Under the pieces are notes generated by a model. That model saw nothing but the letters and a program-made list of their open reading frames with translations. It did not search any database and was not told the DNA's origin. A stretch of 64,000 bases of DNA from an uncultured Olsenella sp. (GTDB lineage Bacteria; Actinomycetota; Coriobacteriia; Coriobacteriales; Atopobiaceae), in NCBI GenBank assembly GCA_934660915.1, contig CAKUIF010000007.1, forward strand, positions 65,431 to 129,430, given 5' to 3'. Below, one piece after another: positions 24,484 through 32,697 of this stretch. Within the stretch, counting starts at the first letter, position 1. Each line of letters starts with the position of its first letter. The position numbers and the translations under genes are program-made.

Positions 24484-25086
24484 CTAGAGCATGACCCAGG
24501 GGAGCTGGGACTCCGGCATGATGACGCTCAGCAGCACGATGAGCGTGCCTGCGATGATGACGCCCAGGATGAACTGCGCCACAACGAGGCGCGTGTTGCG
24601 CCCGGCGGTCACCTGCAGAAGCCCGCGTTCGGATCCCTCGGCCGCCTCGATGGCGTCGCGGAACGTCTGGGCACGACGTGCATTGGGGGTCCGCTTAAGG
24701 AACGCCAGGACGGCGAAGCCGAGGATCAGCAGCACCTCGGTAACGCGCGTGGCCACGGTGGTCAACTCGGGCGAGATATGAGTGATGCCAAGAAGTGCTC
24801 CGGCGCAGGCAACCAGAATGACCGAGAGGCCCGCCATGATGACGGTCTCCTCGGTCTCGACGCCGTCGATCACCTGAAGCATGAGCTCACGGTCGGGGTC
24901 GACGAGGCGGGCGATGCTGACCTTAAGGGAGCGGGCCAAAAGCAGGAGGTGCTCCTGGTCCGGGTACTCCTTGCCGCCTTCCCACGCTGCGAGCACTTCC
25001 TCGGAAATGCCGGCCTTCTTTGCGAGTTTCTCGCGGCTCATCTTTTTATTTTGCCTAAGTTCGCTCAGGGTGCTGGAGAACTGCAT
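24484..25086 (-). CDS. XRE-type regulator with membrane domain
   Basis: 200 residues. The N-terminal Cro/C1-type helix-turn-helix (LSELRQNKKMSREKLAKKAG, then EEVLAAWEGGKEYPD) is followed by three hydrophobic spans (about residues 82-105, 112-130, 165-190). GGGAGG lies 5 bp upstream of the ATG at 25086. Such membrane HTH proteins probably sense an envelope signal; target unknown. It is divergent from the sugar-acid operon at 25530 and shares its upstream region, so it may regulate it. Confidence 0.83.
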   Translation of the reverse strand: MQFSSTLSELRQNKKMSREKLAKKAGISEEVLAAWEGGKEYPDQEHLLLLARSLKVSIARLVDPDRELMLQVIDGVETEETVIMAGLSVILVACAGALLGITHISPELTTVATRVTEVLLILGFAVLAFLKRTPNARRAQTFRDAIEAAEGSERGLLQVTAGRNTRLVVAQFILGVIIAGTLIVLLSVIMPESQLPWVML

Positions 25087-25529
25087 GGCGCCTCCCGTGA
25101 ATCGATTGAGCTGTTTGGGTCGTCTTCAGAAAGCAACTCTATATCAAGTCGGGCTTCTTGGCTTCCAAATGTGTTCAAGTTATGGAGAAGCTCACATCCT
25201 TATCCAAGAGAATATTCAAAAGCACCGAAATATTATCCAGGATAGTATTTCTAAAATCGCTATCACGAGATTACGTGAACGTTTTCTCTAATTAGGTTAA
25301 CCATAAAGAAAAGAAAGATCTCTCAAAAATAGTAAGCTAACTACCAGCTAAAGGTTACTAATCCCCGTTAGATTTAAGGAAAATACACCCCATAGAAGGG
25401 GTATTACAACGAAAAAAGCTGCTGATAAATCCGTGTTGAAACTGTGAAGAAACGCAATATTGAAAATACAGCGTTGCCGTCTTACTATCAGGCCATGGAA
25501 ATCATCCATACACAGGTGAGGAGAAGCGC
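25087..25529. promoter_or_regulatory. AT-rich divergent control region of the sugar-acid operon
   Basis: 443 bp without a credible gene and much richer in A+T than the flanking genes. A small hairpin, ACCCC-N6-GGGGT, lies near 25390-25405. The region must hold the promoters for the XRE membrane gene (minus) and the aldolase/PTS operon (plus). I see no clear operator dyad with long perfect arms. Confidence 0.5.
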
Positions 25530-26150
25530 GTGGAGAAGCTCATTCTTCCTAAGGTGACCGTGATTTTGCGCGGCTACGAGACCAAGCAGGTTCTGTCCGT
25601 CGTCGAGCAGCTGGTTGGCACGAAGGTCAACTCGGTTGAGGTCGCGAGCAACTCCCCGCATGTGGCCGAGAGCATCGCCGCCGCCCGCAAGGAGTTCGGC
25701 TCTGAGGTTCACATCGGCGCCGGTACCGTGACCACCGTCGAGCGTGCGAAGGCCGCCATCGCCGCGGGCGCCGAGTTCATGCTCTCGCCGATTATGTTCT
25801 CCGAGGAGATCTTTGCCGAGGCCAAGGCCGCTAACGTCATCACCGTGCCTGCCGCCTTCAGCCCTTCCGAGATACAGCGCATGTTCGACATGGGCGCCGA
25901 CATCGTCAAGGTGTTCCCCGCCGGTCAGCTTGGCCCCGACTACATCAAGGCGGTTCAGGCTCCTCTGGGCAAGCTTCCGCTGATGGTCGTGGGTGGTGTG
26001 AGCACCGGCAACGTTCAGTCCTACTTCGACAAGGGCGCGACGTATGCCGGCATCGGTTCCGGTATCTTCGACCCCAAGGACATCGAGGAGTGCAACTCCG
26101 CCAACCTCGCCGCGTCCATCAAGAAGCTCGAAGAGAACATCAACTGGTAA
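25530..26150 (+). CDS. KDPG/KHG-type aldolase
   Basis: 206 residues, class I 2-keto-3-deoxy-6-phosphogluconate aldolase family (Eda/DgoA). VEVASNS and VKVFPAGQLGPDY are the usual landmarks; the Lys in IVKVFPAG is the expected Schiff-base residue. GVSTGNV and GIGSGIF form the phosphate-binding end. It would split a 2-keto-3-deoxy-sugar-acid phosphate into pyruvate and a triose phosphate. The start is a GTG at 25530 with GAGGAG 6 bp upstream. First gene of a PTS/dehydratase operon. Confidence 0.9.
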   Translation: MEKLILPKVTVILRGYETKQVLSVVEQLVGTKVNSVEVASNSPHVAESIAAARKEFGSEVHIGAGTVTTVERAKAAIAAGAEFMLSPIMFSEEIFAEAKAANVITVPAAFSPSEIQRMFDMGADIVKVFPAGQLGPDYIKAVQAPLGKLPLMVVGGVSTGNVQSYFDKGATYAGIGSGIFDPKDIEECNSANLAASIKKLEENINW

Positions 26151-26186
26151 CAGCCAATCCAAGGCTAGATCAAATAAGGAGTCAAC

Positions 26187-26651
26187 ATGGCAGACCTCGC
26201 TTTTGACAGCTCGCTCGTTGTCCTCATCGATGAGGAGGGCCTGACCTGCGCCGACGTCGAGCGCCGCGTCGCCGGCGTCCTGACCGAGCAGGGCTACGCG
26301 AAGGACACCTACGCCCAGGCAATCCTTGACCGCGAGGCCAACTTCCCGACCGCCCTCGACATGAGCGGTCTCAACGTCGCCATTCCTCACTGCGACGTCG
26401 CCAACGTGAACAAGGCCGCCTTCTGCATGGCCGTCCTCAAGAACCCGGTTGCGTGGCACAAGATGGACGATCCGGAGGATACCTGCGAGGTCTCCGTCGT
26501 GGTCATGCTCGCCCTCACCGAGGCGCACGCCCACCTCGACATGCTCCAGAAGGTCGTCGGCTTCGTTCAGGACCAGGAGCTCGTCAAGAAGGTCATCGCT
26601 TCCGAGACCGCCGAGCAGGCGTTCGAGCTCGTCGCTCCCCAGTTCGCCTAA
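26187..26651 (+). CDS. PTS sugar transporter subunit IIA (galactitol/fructose class)
   Basis: 154 residues, PTS_EIIA type-2 domain. The active His is in NVAIPHCDV (about residue 70). Accepts phosphate from HPr and passes it to the IIB at 26719. Upstream AAGGAG-type ribosome binding site. Encoded between the aldolase and IIB with short spacings, so the same operon. Confidence 0.88.
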   Translation: MADLAFDSSLVVLIDEEGLTCADVERRVAGVLTEQGYAKDTYAQAILDREANFPTALDMSGLNVAIPHCDVANVNKAAFCMAVLKNPVAWHKMDDPEDTCEVSVVVMLALTEAHAHLDMLQKVVGFVQDQELVKKVIASETAEQAFELVAPQFA

Positions 26652-26718
26652 TCAGGCGCCCAAATTCAGAGATTACGGACCACGGTGGTTCGTAAAAACA
26701 GTTGGAAGGATTCGAAAA

Positions 26719-27006
26719 ATGGCTAACAAGCGCGTGATCATCGCCTGCGGAAACGGCGTCGCCACCTCCACCGTCGTGGCTGCCAAGGTCAAGGACTACT
26801 GCGCCGCCAACGGCGTGTCCATCGACGTCACCCAGTGCAGGATGATCGAGCTCCACGACAAGGCCAACGATTACGACCTCGTGGTCACCTCCGGCAAGTT
26901 CTCCGACCCCGACGTCAAGACCCCCTGCATCATGGCCATCTCGCTTCTTACCGGCATCAACGAGGAGCCGACCCTCAAGAAGATCGTTGACGCCCTTAAG
27001 GACTAG
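26719..27006 (+). CDS. PTS galactitol-type subunit IIB
   Basis: 95 residues, the usual size of GatB-type IIB. The phosphorylatable Cys is in IACGNGVATST (Cys 10). ATG at 26719 with AAGGATT nearby; the longer open frame upstream lies inside the IIA gene in another frame. Confidence 0.9.
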   Translation: MANKRVIIACGNGVATSTVVAAKVKDYCAANGVSIDVTQCRMIELHDKANDYDLVVTSGKFSDPDVKTPCIMAISLLTGINEEPTLKKIVDALKD

Positions 27007-27060
27007 CCCGAGTCTTCGGCTATGAATTGAAAGCTTACACTAAGGAAAGAAGGTTAGTTA

Positions 27061-28428
27061 ATGGACATCCTGTTCAATGCGTTTAAGGCGCTGATCGACG
27101 CAGGCTCCTACGTCATGCTGCCGATCATCATCACCGTCATCGGTCTGATTTTCCGCCTTCCGATCTCCAAGGCGTTCAAGAGCGGCATCACCATCACCTG
27201 CGGTTTTGTTGGCATCAACCTGCTTGTCAACCTGCTCAAGTCCGCGGTTTCTCCCGCCGCCGCCGCGATGGTCGAGAACTTCGGCCTGACCCTCGACGTC
27301 ACTGACGTGGGCTGGGGCGCCATCTCCTCCGTCACCTGGGCTTCCCCGATCGTCGCCTTCCTCGTCTTCGAGATCCTGGGCATCAACATCCTGATGCTCG
27401 TCATCAAGGCGACCAAGACCATGGACGTCGACATCTGGAACTACCACCACATGATGATCGCCGGCATCCTCGTCTACTACGTGACCGAGAACATCGTCTG
27501 GGCCCTCATTGCCACCGCCATGACCGCGGTCATGACCCTCAAGTTCGCCGACTGGACCGCTCCGCTGATCGAGCACTTCTTCGGCATTCCTGATGTCACC
27601 CTGCCGACCATCTCCTACACCTCCTCGATTATCGTCGCTGCCCCGATCAACTGGGTCATCGACCGTATCCCGGGTCTCAACAAGGTTAACTTCAACATCA
27701 AGAGCGTCCAGAAGTACCTCGGCCTCTTTGGTGACCCGATGATGCTCGGCCTGCTGCTCGGCATCGCCATGGGCGCCCTCGCCATGTTCCCCGTGGACAA
27801 GGCGTTCCTCACCGGCGTCAACGTCGCCGCCGTCATGGTGCTCATGCCCAAGATGACCGCCATGTTCGTCGAGGGCCTCATGCCGATCTCCGCCGCTGCC
27901 CAGAAGCTGACCTCCGAGAAGTTCGGCGGCAACGGCCTGTCCATCGGTCTTGACGCTGCTGTCGTCGTCGGCAACCCCGAGGTCATCACCACCGCCCTCA
28001 TCATGATCCCGGTCACCATCCTGCTTGCCTTCATCCTCCCCGGCAACCGCATGATGCCCCTGGCCGACCTCGCCGTCGTCACCTTCCGCGTTGCTCTCGT
28101 CGTCGCCCTTTGCCGCGGCAACGTGTTCCGCTCCATCCTGATCTGCATCCCCGTCATGTCCGCCATCCTCTACGCCGGCACCTTCGCTGCTCCTTACCTC
28201 ACCGGTCTTGCGCAGTCCACCGGCCTCACCTTCGATGGCCAGATCGCTTCCATGGCCGGCCCGTCCCTGACCCAGACCGCCATCGTCTTCTGGAGCTGCA
28301 TCTCCCAGAACGCCGTCATCGTGGTCCCCGTGGTCATCGCCATCTTCGCCGCCATCTGGTTCCTCGTCGAGAAGAAGATCGGCATGGAGAAGATCGAGGC
28401 TTACGCCGCCCAGTGCGACGAGCAGTAA
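27061..28428 (+). CDS. PTS galactitol-type subunit IIC (membrane channel)
   Basis: 455 residues with about ten to twelve hydrophobic spans (for example ITVIGLIFRLPIS, ITCGFVGINLLVNLL, VNVAAVMVLMPKMTAM). It matches the GatC/SgcC family. It translocates the substrate and presents it to IIB for phosphorylation. Given the dehydratase and KDPG aldolase partners, the substrate is more likely a sugar acid than galactitol; this is inference. Confidence 0.9.
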   Translation: MDILFNAFKALIDAGSYVMLPIIITVIGLIFRLPISKAFKSGITITCGFVGINLLVNLLKSAVSPAAAAMVENFGLTLDVTDVGWGAISSVTWASPIVAFLVFEILGINILMLVIKATKTMDVDIWNYHHMMIAGILVYYVTENIVWALIATAMTAVMTLKFADWTAPLIEHFFGIPDVTLPTISYTSSIIVAAPINWVIDRIPGLNKVNFNIKSVQKYLGLFGDPMMLGLLLGIAMGALAMFPVDKAFLTGVNVAAVMVLMPKMTAMFVEGLMPISAAAQKLTSEKFGGNGLSIGLDAAVVVGNPEVITTALIMIPVTILLAFILPGNRMMPLADLAVVTFRVALVVALCRGNVFRSILICIPVMSAILYAGTFAAPYLTGLAQSTGLTFDGQIASMAGPSLTQTAIVFWSCISQNAVIVVPVVIAIFAAIWFLVEKKIGMEKIEAYAAQCDEQ

Positions 28429-28523
28429 GACTCATCTGACGAACTTCTTGGGCGGGCGTTGGGTCAAGTGCTCGGCGTCCGTCCAGCTCTATCAATTAGC
28501 CGTTATAGAGAGGACTGCATCTT

Positions 28524-30164
28524 ATGCAGCGCAAGATCGACCAGCTGGAGCCTTTCCAGCGCGCGATTTCAAAGGCGCACCTGGCTTCTGCCGGTGTTTC
28601 CATTGACTCGCTAGAGAATCCCGATAAGCCGCTGATCGCCATTGCGAACAGCTGGAACGAGGTCTGCCCCGGCCACGAGCCCCTTCGTCAGCTCGCCGCT
28701 GAGGTCAAGAAGGGCATCCTCGAGGCGGGCGGCGAGCCCATCGAGTTCAACACCATCGGCATGTGCGACGGTGTTGCCCAGGGCCACGCGGGCATGCGTT
28801 ACTGCCTGCCGCACCGCGAGATCATCGCCGACTCCTGCGAGGCCATGATCGTTGGCGAGGGCTGCTTCGACGGCGTCGTGTACATGGGCAGCTGCGACAA
28901 GATCATCCCGGCCATGCTCATGGCTGCCGCCCGCATCGACCTGCCGGCCGCGCTCGTGACCGCTGGCCCCTGCTACGACGAGATCAAGCCGTCCGAATCC
29001 AAGGCGCTCCGCGCCCGCTTCCTCGCCGGCGAGGCCACTGAGCGCGAGGTCATCGAGGGTACCCTCAAGTACTACACCGGCCCGGGCGTCTGCCCGTTCC
29101 TCGGCACCGCCAACACCATGGGCTGCCTCACCGAGGGCCTCGGCATGATGCTCCCCAACGGCGCGCTTTGGCCCAGCTCCACGAGCCAGCGTCGTTTCTC
29201 GGCGCGCCAGACCGGCGCTGCCGTCGTCGACCTCGTCCGTCGCGGCATCAAGCCGAGCGACATCATGACGCAGGCTGCGATCGACAACACCGTCAAGCTG
29301 CTCGCCTCCATCGGCGGCTCGCTCAACGCCCTGATCCACCTGCCCGCCCTGGCCAACGAGCTCGGCCTCGAGTGCACGTGGACCCAGGTTGCCGAGACCA
29401 CGTCCCACACCCCGGTGGTGTGCAACGTCGTCCCCAACGGCGATATCTCCTGCGTCAACCTGTACAAGGCCGGCGGCATCCCCGCGGTCCTGAAGACCAT
29501 CGAGGGCGACCTCGACACGTCCGTCATGACCGTCACGGGCAAGACGCTCGAGGAGAACCTCTCGGGCAAGATTCACGTCGATCGCGACGTGATTCGTACC
29601 CAGGACGACCCGGCCTCCATCGCCAACGGCATCCAGGTGCTCTACGGCAACCTCGCCCCCGAGGGTGCCCTGGTAAAGACGAGCGCCGTGCCTGCCGACC
29701 AGCACGTTTGGAGCGGCCCCGCCATGGTGTTCAACTCCGAGGAGGAGGCGTTTGCCGCCTACAACGAGAAGCGCATCGTCGCCGGTACCGGCGTCGTCGT
29801 CCGCTACGAGGGCCCCAAGGGCGGCCCCGGCATGAAGGAGCTCCACCGCGTCACCGAGATCATGAAGGGCATCCCGAACTCCGCCGTCATCACCGACGGC
29901 CGCTTCTCCGGCGCTTCCGGCGGCCTCTCCGTCGGCTACCTCTGCCCGGAGGCTCTCGACGGCGCCCCAATCGCCCTCATCCAGGACGGCGACATGATCC
30001 ACGTGGACCTCACCAAGAACCTCATCGAGGTCGAGGTCTCCGACGACGAGCTCGCCCGTCGCAAGCAGGACTGGAAGCCCGTCATCCACGAGAACGGCGG
30101 TCACCTCCTGGCCCGCTATGCTCAGCAGGTCGGTTCCGCAAAGACCGGTGCCGTCATCGGCTAA
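28524..30164 (+). CDS. IlvD/Edd-family dehydratase (sugar-acid dehydratase likely)
   Basis: 546 residues. Fe-S ligand motifs of the family: ANSWNEVCPGH, GMCDGVAQGHAGMRY and GSCDKIIPAML; the C-terminal end carries TDGRFSGASGGLS, with the catalytic Ser/Gly-rich loop. Family members include dihydroxyacid dehydratase, 6-phosphogluconate dehydratase and aldonate dehydratases. Because it ends an operon with a galactitol-type PTS and a KDPG-type aldolase, a (phospho)aldonate dehydratase giving a 2-keto-3-deoxy product fits better than branched-chain amino-acid synthesis. Fe-S type ([2Fe-2S] or [4Fe-4S]) is not resolved. Confidence 0.87.
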   Translation: MQRKIDQLEPFQRAISKAHLASAGVSIDSLENPDKPLIAIANSWNEVCPGHEPLRQLAAEVKKGILEAGGEPIEFNTIGMCDGVAQGHAGMRYCLPHREIIADSCEAMIVGEGCFDGVVYMGSCDKIIPAMLMAAARIDLPAALVTAGPCYDEIKPSESKALRARFLAGEATEREVIEGTLKYYTGPGVCPFLGTANTMGCLTEGLGMMLPNGALWPSSTSQRRFSARQTGAAVVDLVRRGIKPSDIMTQAAIDNTVKLLASIGGSLNALIHLPALANELGLECTWTQVAETTSHTPVVCNVVPNGDISCVNLYKAGGIPAVLKTIEGDLDTSVMTVTGKTLEENLSGKIHVDRDVIRTQDDPASIANGIQVLYGNLAPEGALVKTSAVPADQHVWSGPAMVFNSEEEAFAAYNEKRIVAGTGVVVRYEGPKGGPGMKELHRVTEIMKGIPNSAVITDGRFSGASGGLSVGYLCPEALDGAPIALIQDGDMIHVDLTKNLIEVEVSDDELARRKQDWKPVIHENGGHLLARYAQQVGSAKTGAVIG

Positions 30165-30186
30165 CGCGTTCTTCTTGGTTCGTTTC

Positions 30187-30237
30187 TCGGCGCCGGGTGT
30201 GCTCGATCGTTGGCATGCTCGGCGCCGTTTTTTGTTC
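30187..30237 (+). terminator. Terminator of the sugar-acid operon
   Basis: CTCGGCGCCG and its partner CGGCGCCG enclose a 26-bp loop and are followed by six T. It lies 25 bp after the dehydratase stop codon. Confidence 0.75.
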
Positions 30238-30332
30238 TTAGGCGGTATTTGCCTTGAATTGCGGAGGGCTGAATATACCCCCCCAGCGGTCTGGAATATC
30301 ATTGATGGGAATACGTGAGGGGTGATAAGGGC

Positions 30333-31313
30333 TTGTCAGATCGTTTTTTGGTTGCGTCGTGCGCGGCAACGTTCGGTATTTTTAGCCAAGAGCCTGTAGA
30401 GAGGCTTAAGGCTGCGGGATGCGATGTCCTTATCAATCCCTATGGGCGCCCCTTAACCTCGCAGGAAATCCTTGAATACGCCGATGGCGCAGACGTGATT
30501 ATCCTTGGCAACGACTTCCTCGATGCGCAGACCATTCGCCAGCTCCCCAATTTAAAGATGATTGCCCGCCACGGTTCCGGCTTGGACGGCATCGACTTTG
30601 CTGAGGTTCTGCGCAGGGACCTGACCGTGACCAATACCCCCGGCGCGAACCGCGAAGAGACGGCGGACCTTACCTTCGCGCTCATGCTCGACCTCGCGCG
30701 TATGATCACGCAGTCGGTCAACCAGCTCAAGGCCGGTGTTTGGAACAAGATCCCCGGCCGAAGCCTCTACGGAAAGACGCTCGGCATCATCGGCGTCGGC
30801 GAGATCGGCACGGCCGTGGCCAAGCGGGCCATGGGCTTTGGCATGGATATCCTCGGCAACGACATCGTCCAGCGCGAGGAGGCGACCCACTATGGCTTGC
30901 TCTACGTGAGCCTGAACGAGCTTCTTGCCAAATCGGACGTCATTACCATCCACGCCCCGCTAACGCCCGCTACCCTCAATCTGCTGGGTGCGAAGGAGTT
31001 CAGGCGGATGAAGGACGGGGTGCTCTTGATTAATACGGCGCGCGAGGACATTATTCGCCAGAGCGCGCTCGAAAAGGCCCTTCTTTCCGGCAAACTCGGT
31101 GGATTCGCCACCGACGTGTACGAGCATGAGCCTCCGACGCTGAGACAGTGGATGACCCTGCCGAACGTCCTGACCACGCCGCACATCGGCTCCTCGACCT
31201 TCGAGACCAATATGCGCATGGGTGACGTGGTGGTGGACAACATCATCGCGTTCAAGGATGGTGTTGTCCCGCCAAACCGCGTGACCGCGATCGATAGAAT
31301 TCGTTTCTCGTAA
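30333..31313 (+). CDS. D-isomer-specific 2-hydroxyacid dehydrogenase
   Basis: 326 residues from the TTG at 30333 (MSDRFLVASC); a GTG at 30315 would add six. NAD-binding motif GIIGVGEIGTAVAKRAMGFG, catalytic Arg in NTAREDIIRQSAL, Glu in DVYEHEPP, and His in TPHIGSST. It is related to phosphoglycerate and keto-gluconate reductases. Located just beyond the sugar-acid operon and followed 21 bp later by a HAD phosphatase, it may reduce or oxidise a keto-acid intermediate, for example a keto-aldonate feeding the dehydratase. Exact substrate unknown. Confidence 0.86.
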   Translation: MSDRFLVASCAATFGIFSQEPVERLKAAGCDVLINPYGRPLTSQEILEYADGADVIILGNDFLDAQTIRQLPNLKMIARHGSGLDGIDFAEVLRRDLTVTNTPGANREETADLTFALMLDLARMITQSVNQLKAGVWNKIPGRSLYGKTLGIIGVGEIGTAVAKRAMGFGMDILGNDIVQREEATHYGLLYVSLNELLAKSDVITIHAPLTPATLNLLGAKEFRRMKDGVLLINTAREDIIRQSALEKALLSGKLGGFATDVYEHEPPTLRQWMTLPNVLTTPHIGSSTFETNMRMGDVVVDNIIAFKDGVVPPNRVTAIDRIRFS

Positions 31314-31334
31314 TTCATCTGTGAGGTGTTCTCC

Positions 31335-32162
31335 GTGCTCAAACTGATATTCGTCGACATGGACGGAACGTTCCTCGATTCAAATAAGGCGGTTTGCCCG
31401 CGCAATAAAGACGTGATGGACCTGGCCGCGCGTCTTGGCGTCCAGTTCGTGCCGTGCACGGGCAGGAACGTCAACGGCATCCCCGCGGAGATGGTCGATC
31501 ACCCAGCGGTCCGTTATGCGGTGTGCTGCAACGGTGCCTTGATTCGCGATGTTCGCACCGGCGAAATCCTGCATGAGGTTGATTTGGATAAGGACACGGT
31601 TTGCGGCTTGTTTAACGAGCTCGAGGACCTTCCCATCACGTTCGACATCTTTGCGGACGGAAAGATATATACCTTTGACGACCGCTGGGATTACATCGAC
31701 CAAATGGAGTGCGACGAGCCGACCCGCCGCCAGCTCAAGTCGTTCCGCGTTCGGTATGACGGGGACTTCGAACAGCTGATGGGGGAGTGCGGGGACATCT
31801 GCCGCATCAACGTGTTCTTTCTTGACGATGAGTCGAAGCGGCGCGCTTGGAACGTCGTCGATGCCAATCCGATGCTGCGTCGCTCCACATCGCTGCCGTC
31901 GAACATCGAGATTACCCACAAAGAAGCCCACAAGGGCGCCGCGCTCACGTGGCTGTGCGATTACCTGGGCGTCGACGTCGCGGACGCGGTCGCGTTCGGC
32001 GACGGGGACAACGACCTGTCCATGATTCGGGCGGCCGGCGACGGCGTGGCGATGGCCAACGCCATCCCCGAGGTGCTCGCGGCGGCCGACCACGTCACGT
32101 CCTCCTGCGACGAGGCCGGCGTGGCGGCCTACCTGGAGCCGATCCTTTCGGCTATGGCCTAG
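31335..32162 (+). CDS. HAD-superfamily (Cof-type) phosphatase, paralogue B
   Basis: 275 residues, same length as paralogue A at 23484. Motifs FVDMDGTFLDS (Asp 8, Asp 10), PCTGRN, and AFGDGDNDLSM. A GTG at 31335 with GAGGTG 6 bp upstream is chosen because it aligns exactly with the start of paralogue A. The last third of the gene and the downstream ~20 bp are nearly identical in DNA to paralogue A, while the first two thirds differ much more. Probably co-transcribed with the 2-hydroxyacid dehydrogenase. Confidence 0.9.
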   Translation: MLKLIFVDMDGTFLDSNKAVCPRNKDVMDLAARLGVQFVPCTGRNVNGIPAEMVDHPAVRYAVCCNGALIRDVRTGEILHEVDLDKDTVCGLFNELEDLPITFDIFADGKIYTFDDRWDYIDQMECDEPTRRQLKSFRVRYDGDFEQLMGECGDICRINVFFLDDESKRRAWNVVDANPMLRRSTSLPSNIEITHKEAHKGAALTWLCDYLGVDVADAVAFGDGDNDLSMIRAAGDGVAMANAIPEVLAAADHVTSSCDEAGVAAYLEPILSAMA

Positions 32163-32302
32163 CCCTTCTTGCCGCCGGAGGGTCTACGGAAAAACTAACT
32201 CCCATACAGCGGACGCATTTCGGCCAATTTCGGCCCGGATGCGTCCGCTGTGTGGGGGTTAGGCGTCGCGAAGCCTTCACAACGTCGTGAAGGCTTCGCG
32301 AT
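32163..32302. repeat. Palindromic repeat family A, copy 2 (32197-32300)
   Basis: Arms 32197-32218 and 32239-32260, loop TTCGGCC.. as in copy 1. The second hairpin is CGCGAAGCCTTCAC...GTGAAGGCTTCGCG; compared with copy 1 both arms changed together, a compensatory change that keeps the stem. It sits between convergent genes. Confidence 0.75.
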
Positions 32303-32683
32303 CTAGTGGGCGGCTCTGCGCAGGCGGTCGCGGAGTTTATCCAGCAGGCTCGGCTCCGCTGCCGCGGCCTCGTTCGGCGAAGTGAAGACGTCGCGGTCCA
32401 GATGCGCGCCCATCGCCTTGACGAGCGCGGCGCCGTCCTCCGGGATCAGGGTGTGGACCTGGCCCGCATCCGTGTGGACCTCGAGCTCGCGGACATCGCC
32501 GCGGAAGATGTCCGCCTCGACGCTCGTGATCTCGTCCCAAGCCACGTGCAGCTGCCGCACGCCATCGGTCGTCTCGAACTCGATGCCGGCGTCCCCGCAC
32601 AGGACGGCGCCGGGCTTGGGCATGATTCCGCTGGTCAGGCAGTTGCAGCCGATCCTAGCCTCGATAACCTGGTTGAACGCCAT
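32303..32683 (-). CDS. DUF956-like protein (PTS-associated)
   Basis: 126 residues, soluble. The layout (VIEARIGCNCLTSGIMPKPG, then VLCGDAGIEFE, then VAWDEITSVEADIF) resembles DUF956 proteins, which are usually found beside mannose-type PTS genes and have been called ManO. AAGGAGG precedes the ATG by 9 bp. Last gene of a minus-strand operon after an AEC carrier and a PfkB-like protein. Function in sugar regulation is only suggested by the family's usual neighbourhood. Confidence 0.65.
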   Translation of the reverse strand: MAFNQVIEARIGCNCLTSGIMPKPGAVLCGDAGIEFETTDGVRQLHVAWDEITSVEADIFRGDVRELEVHTDAGQVHTLIPEDGAALVKAMGAHLDRDVFTSPNEAAAAEPSLLDKLRDRLRRAAH

Positions 32684-32697
32684 GGCCTACGGCCTCC

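Noticed and set aside
28524..30164. Biosynthetic ilvD for branched-chain amino acids
   Set aside because: Not excluded by sequence, but operon context with PTS and KDPG aldolase favours a sugar-acid role.
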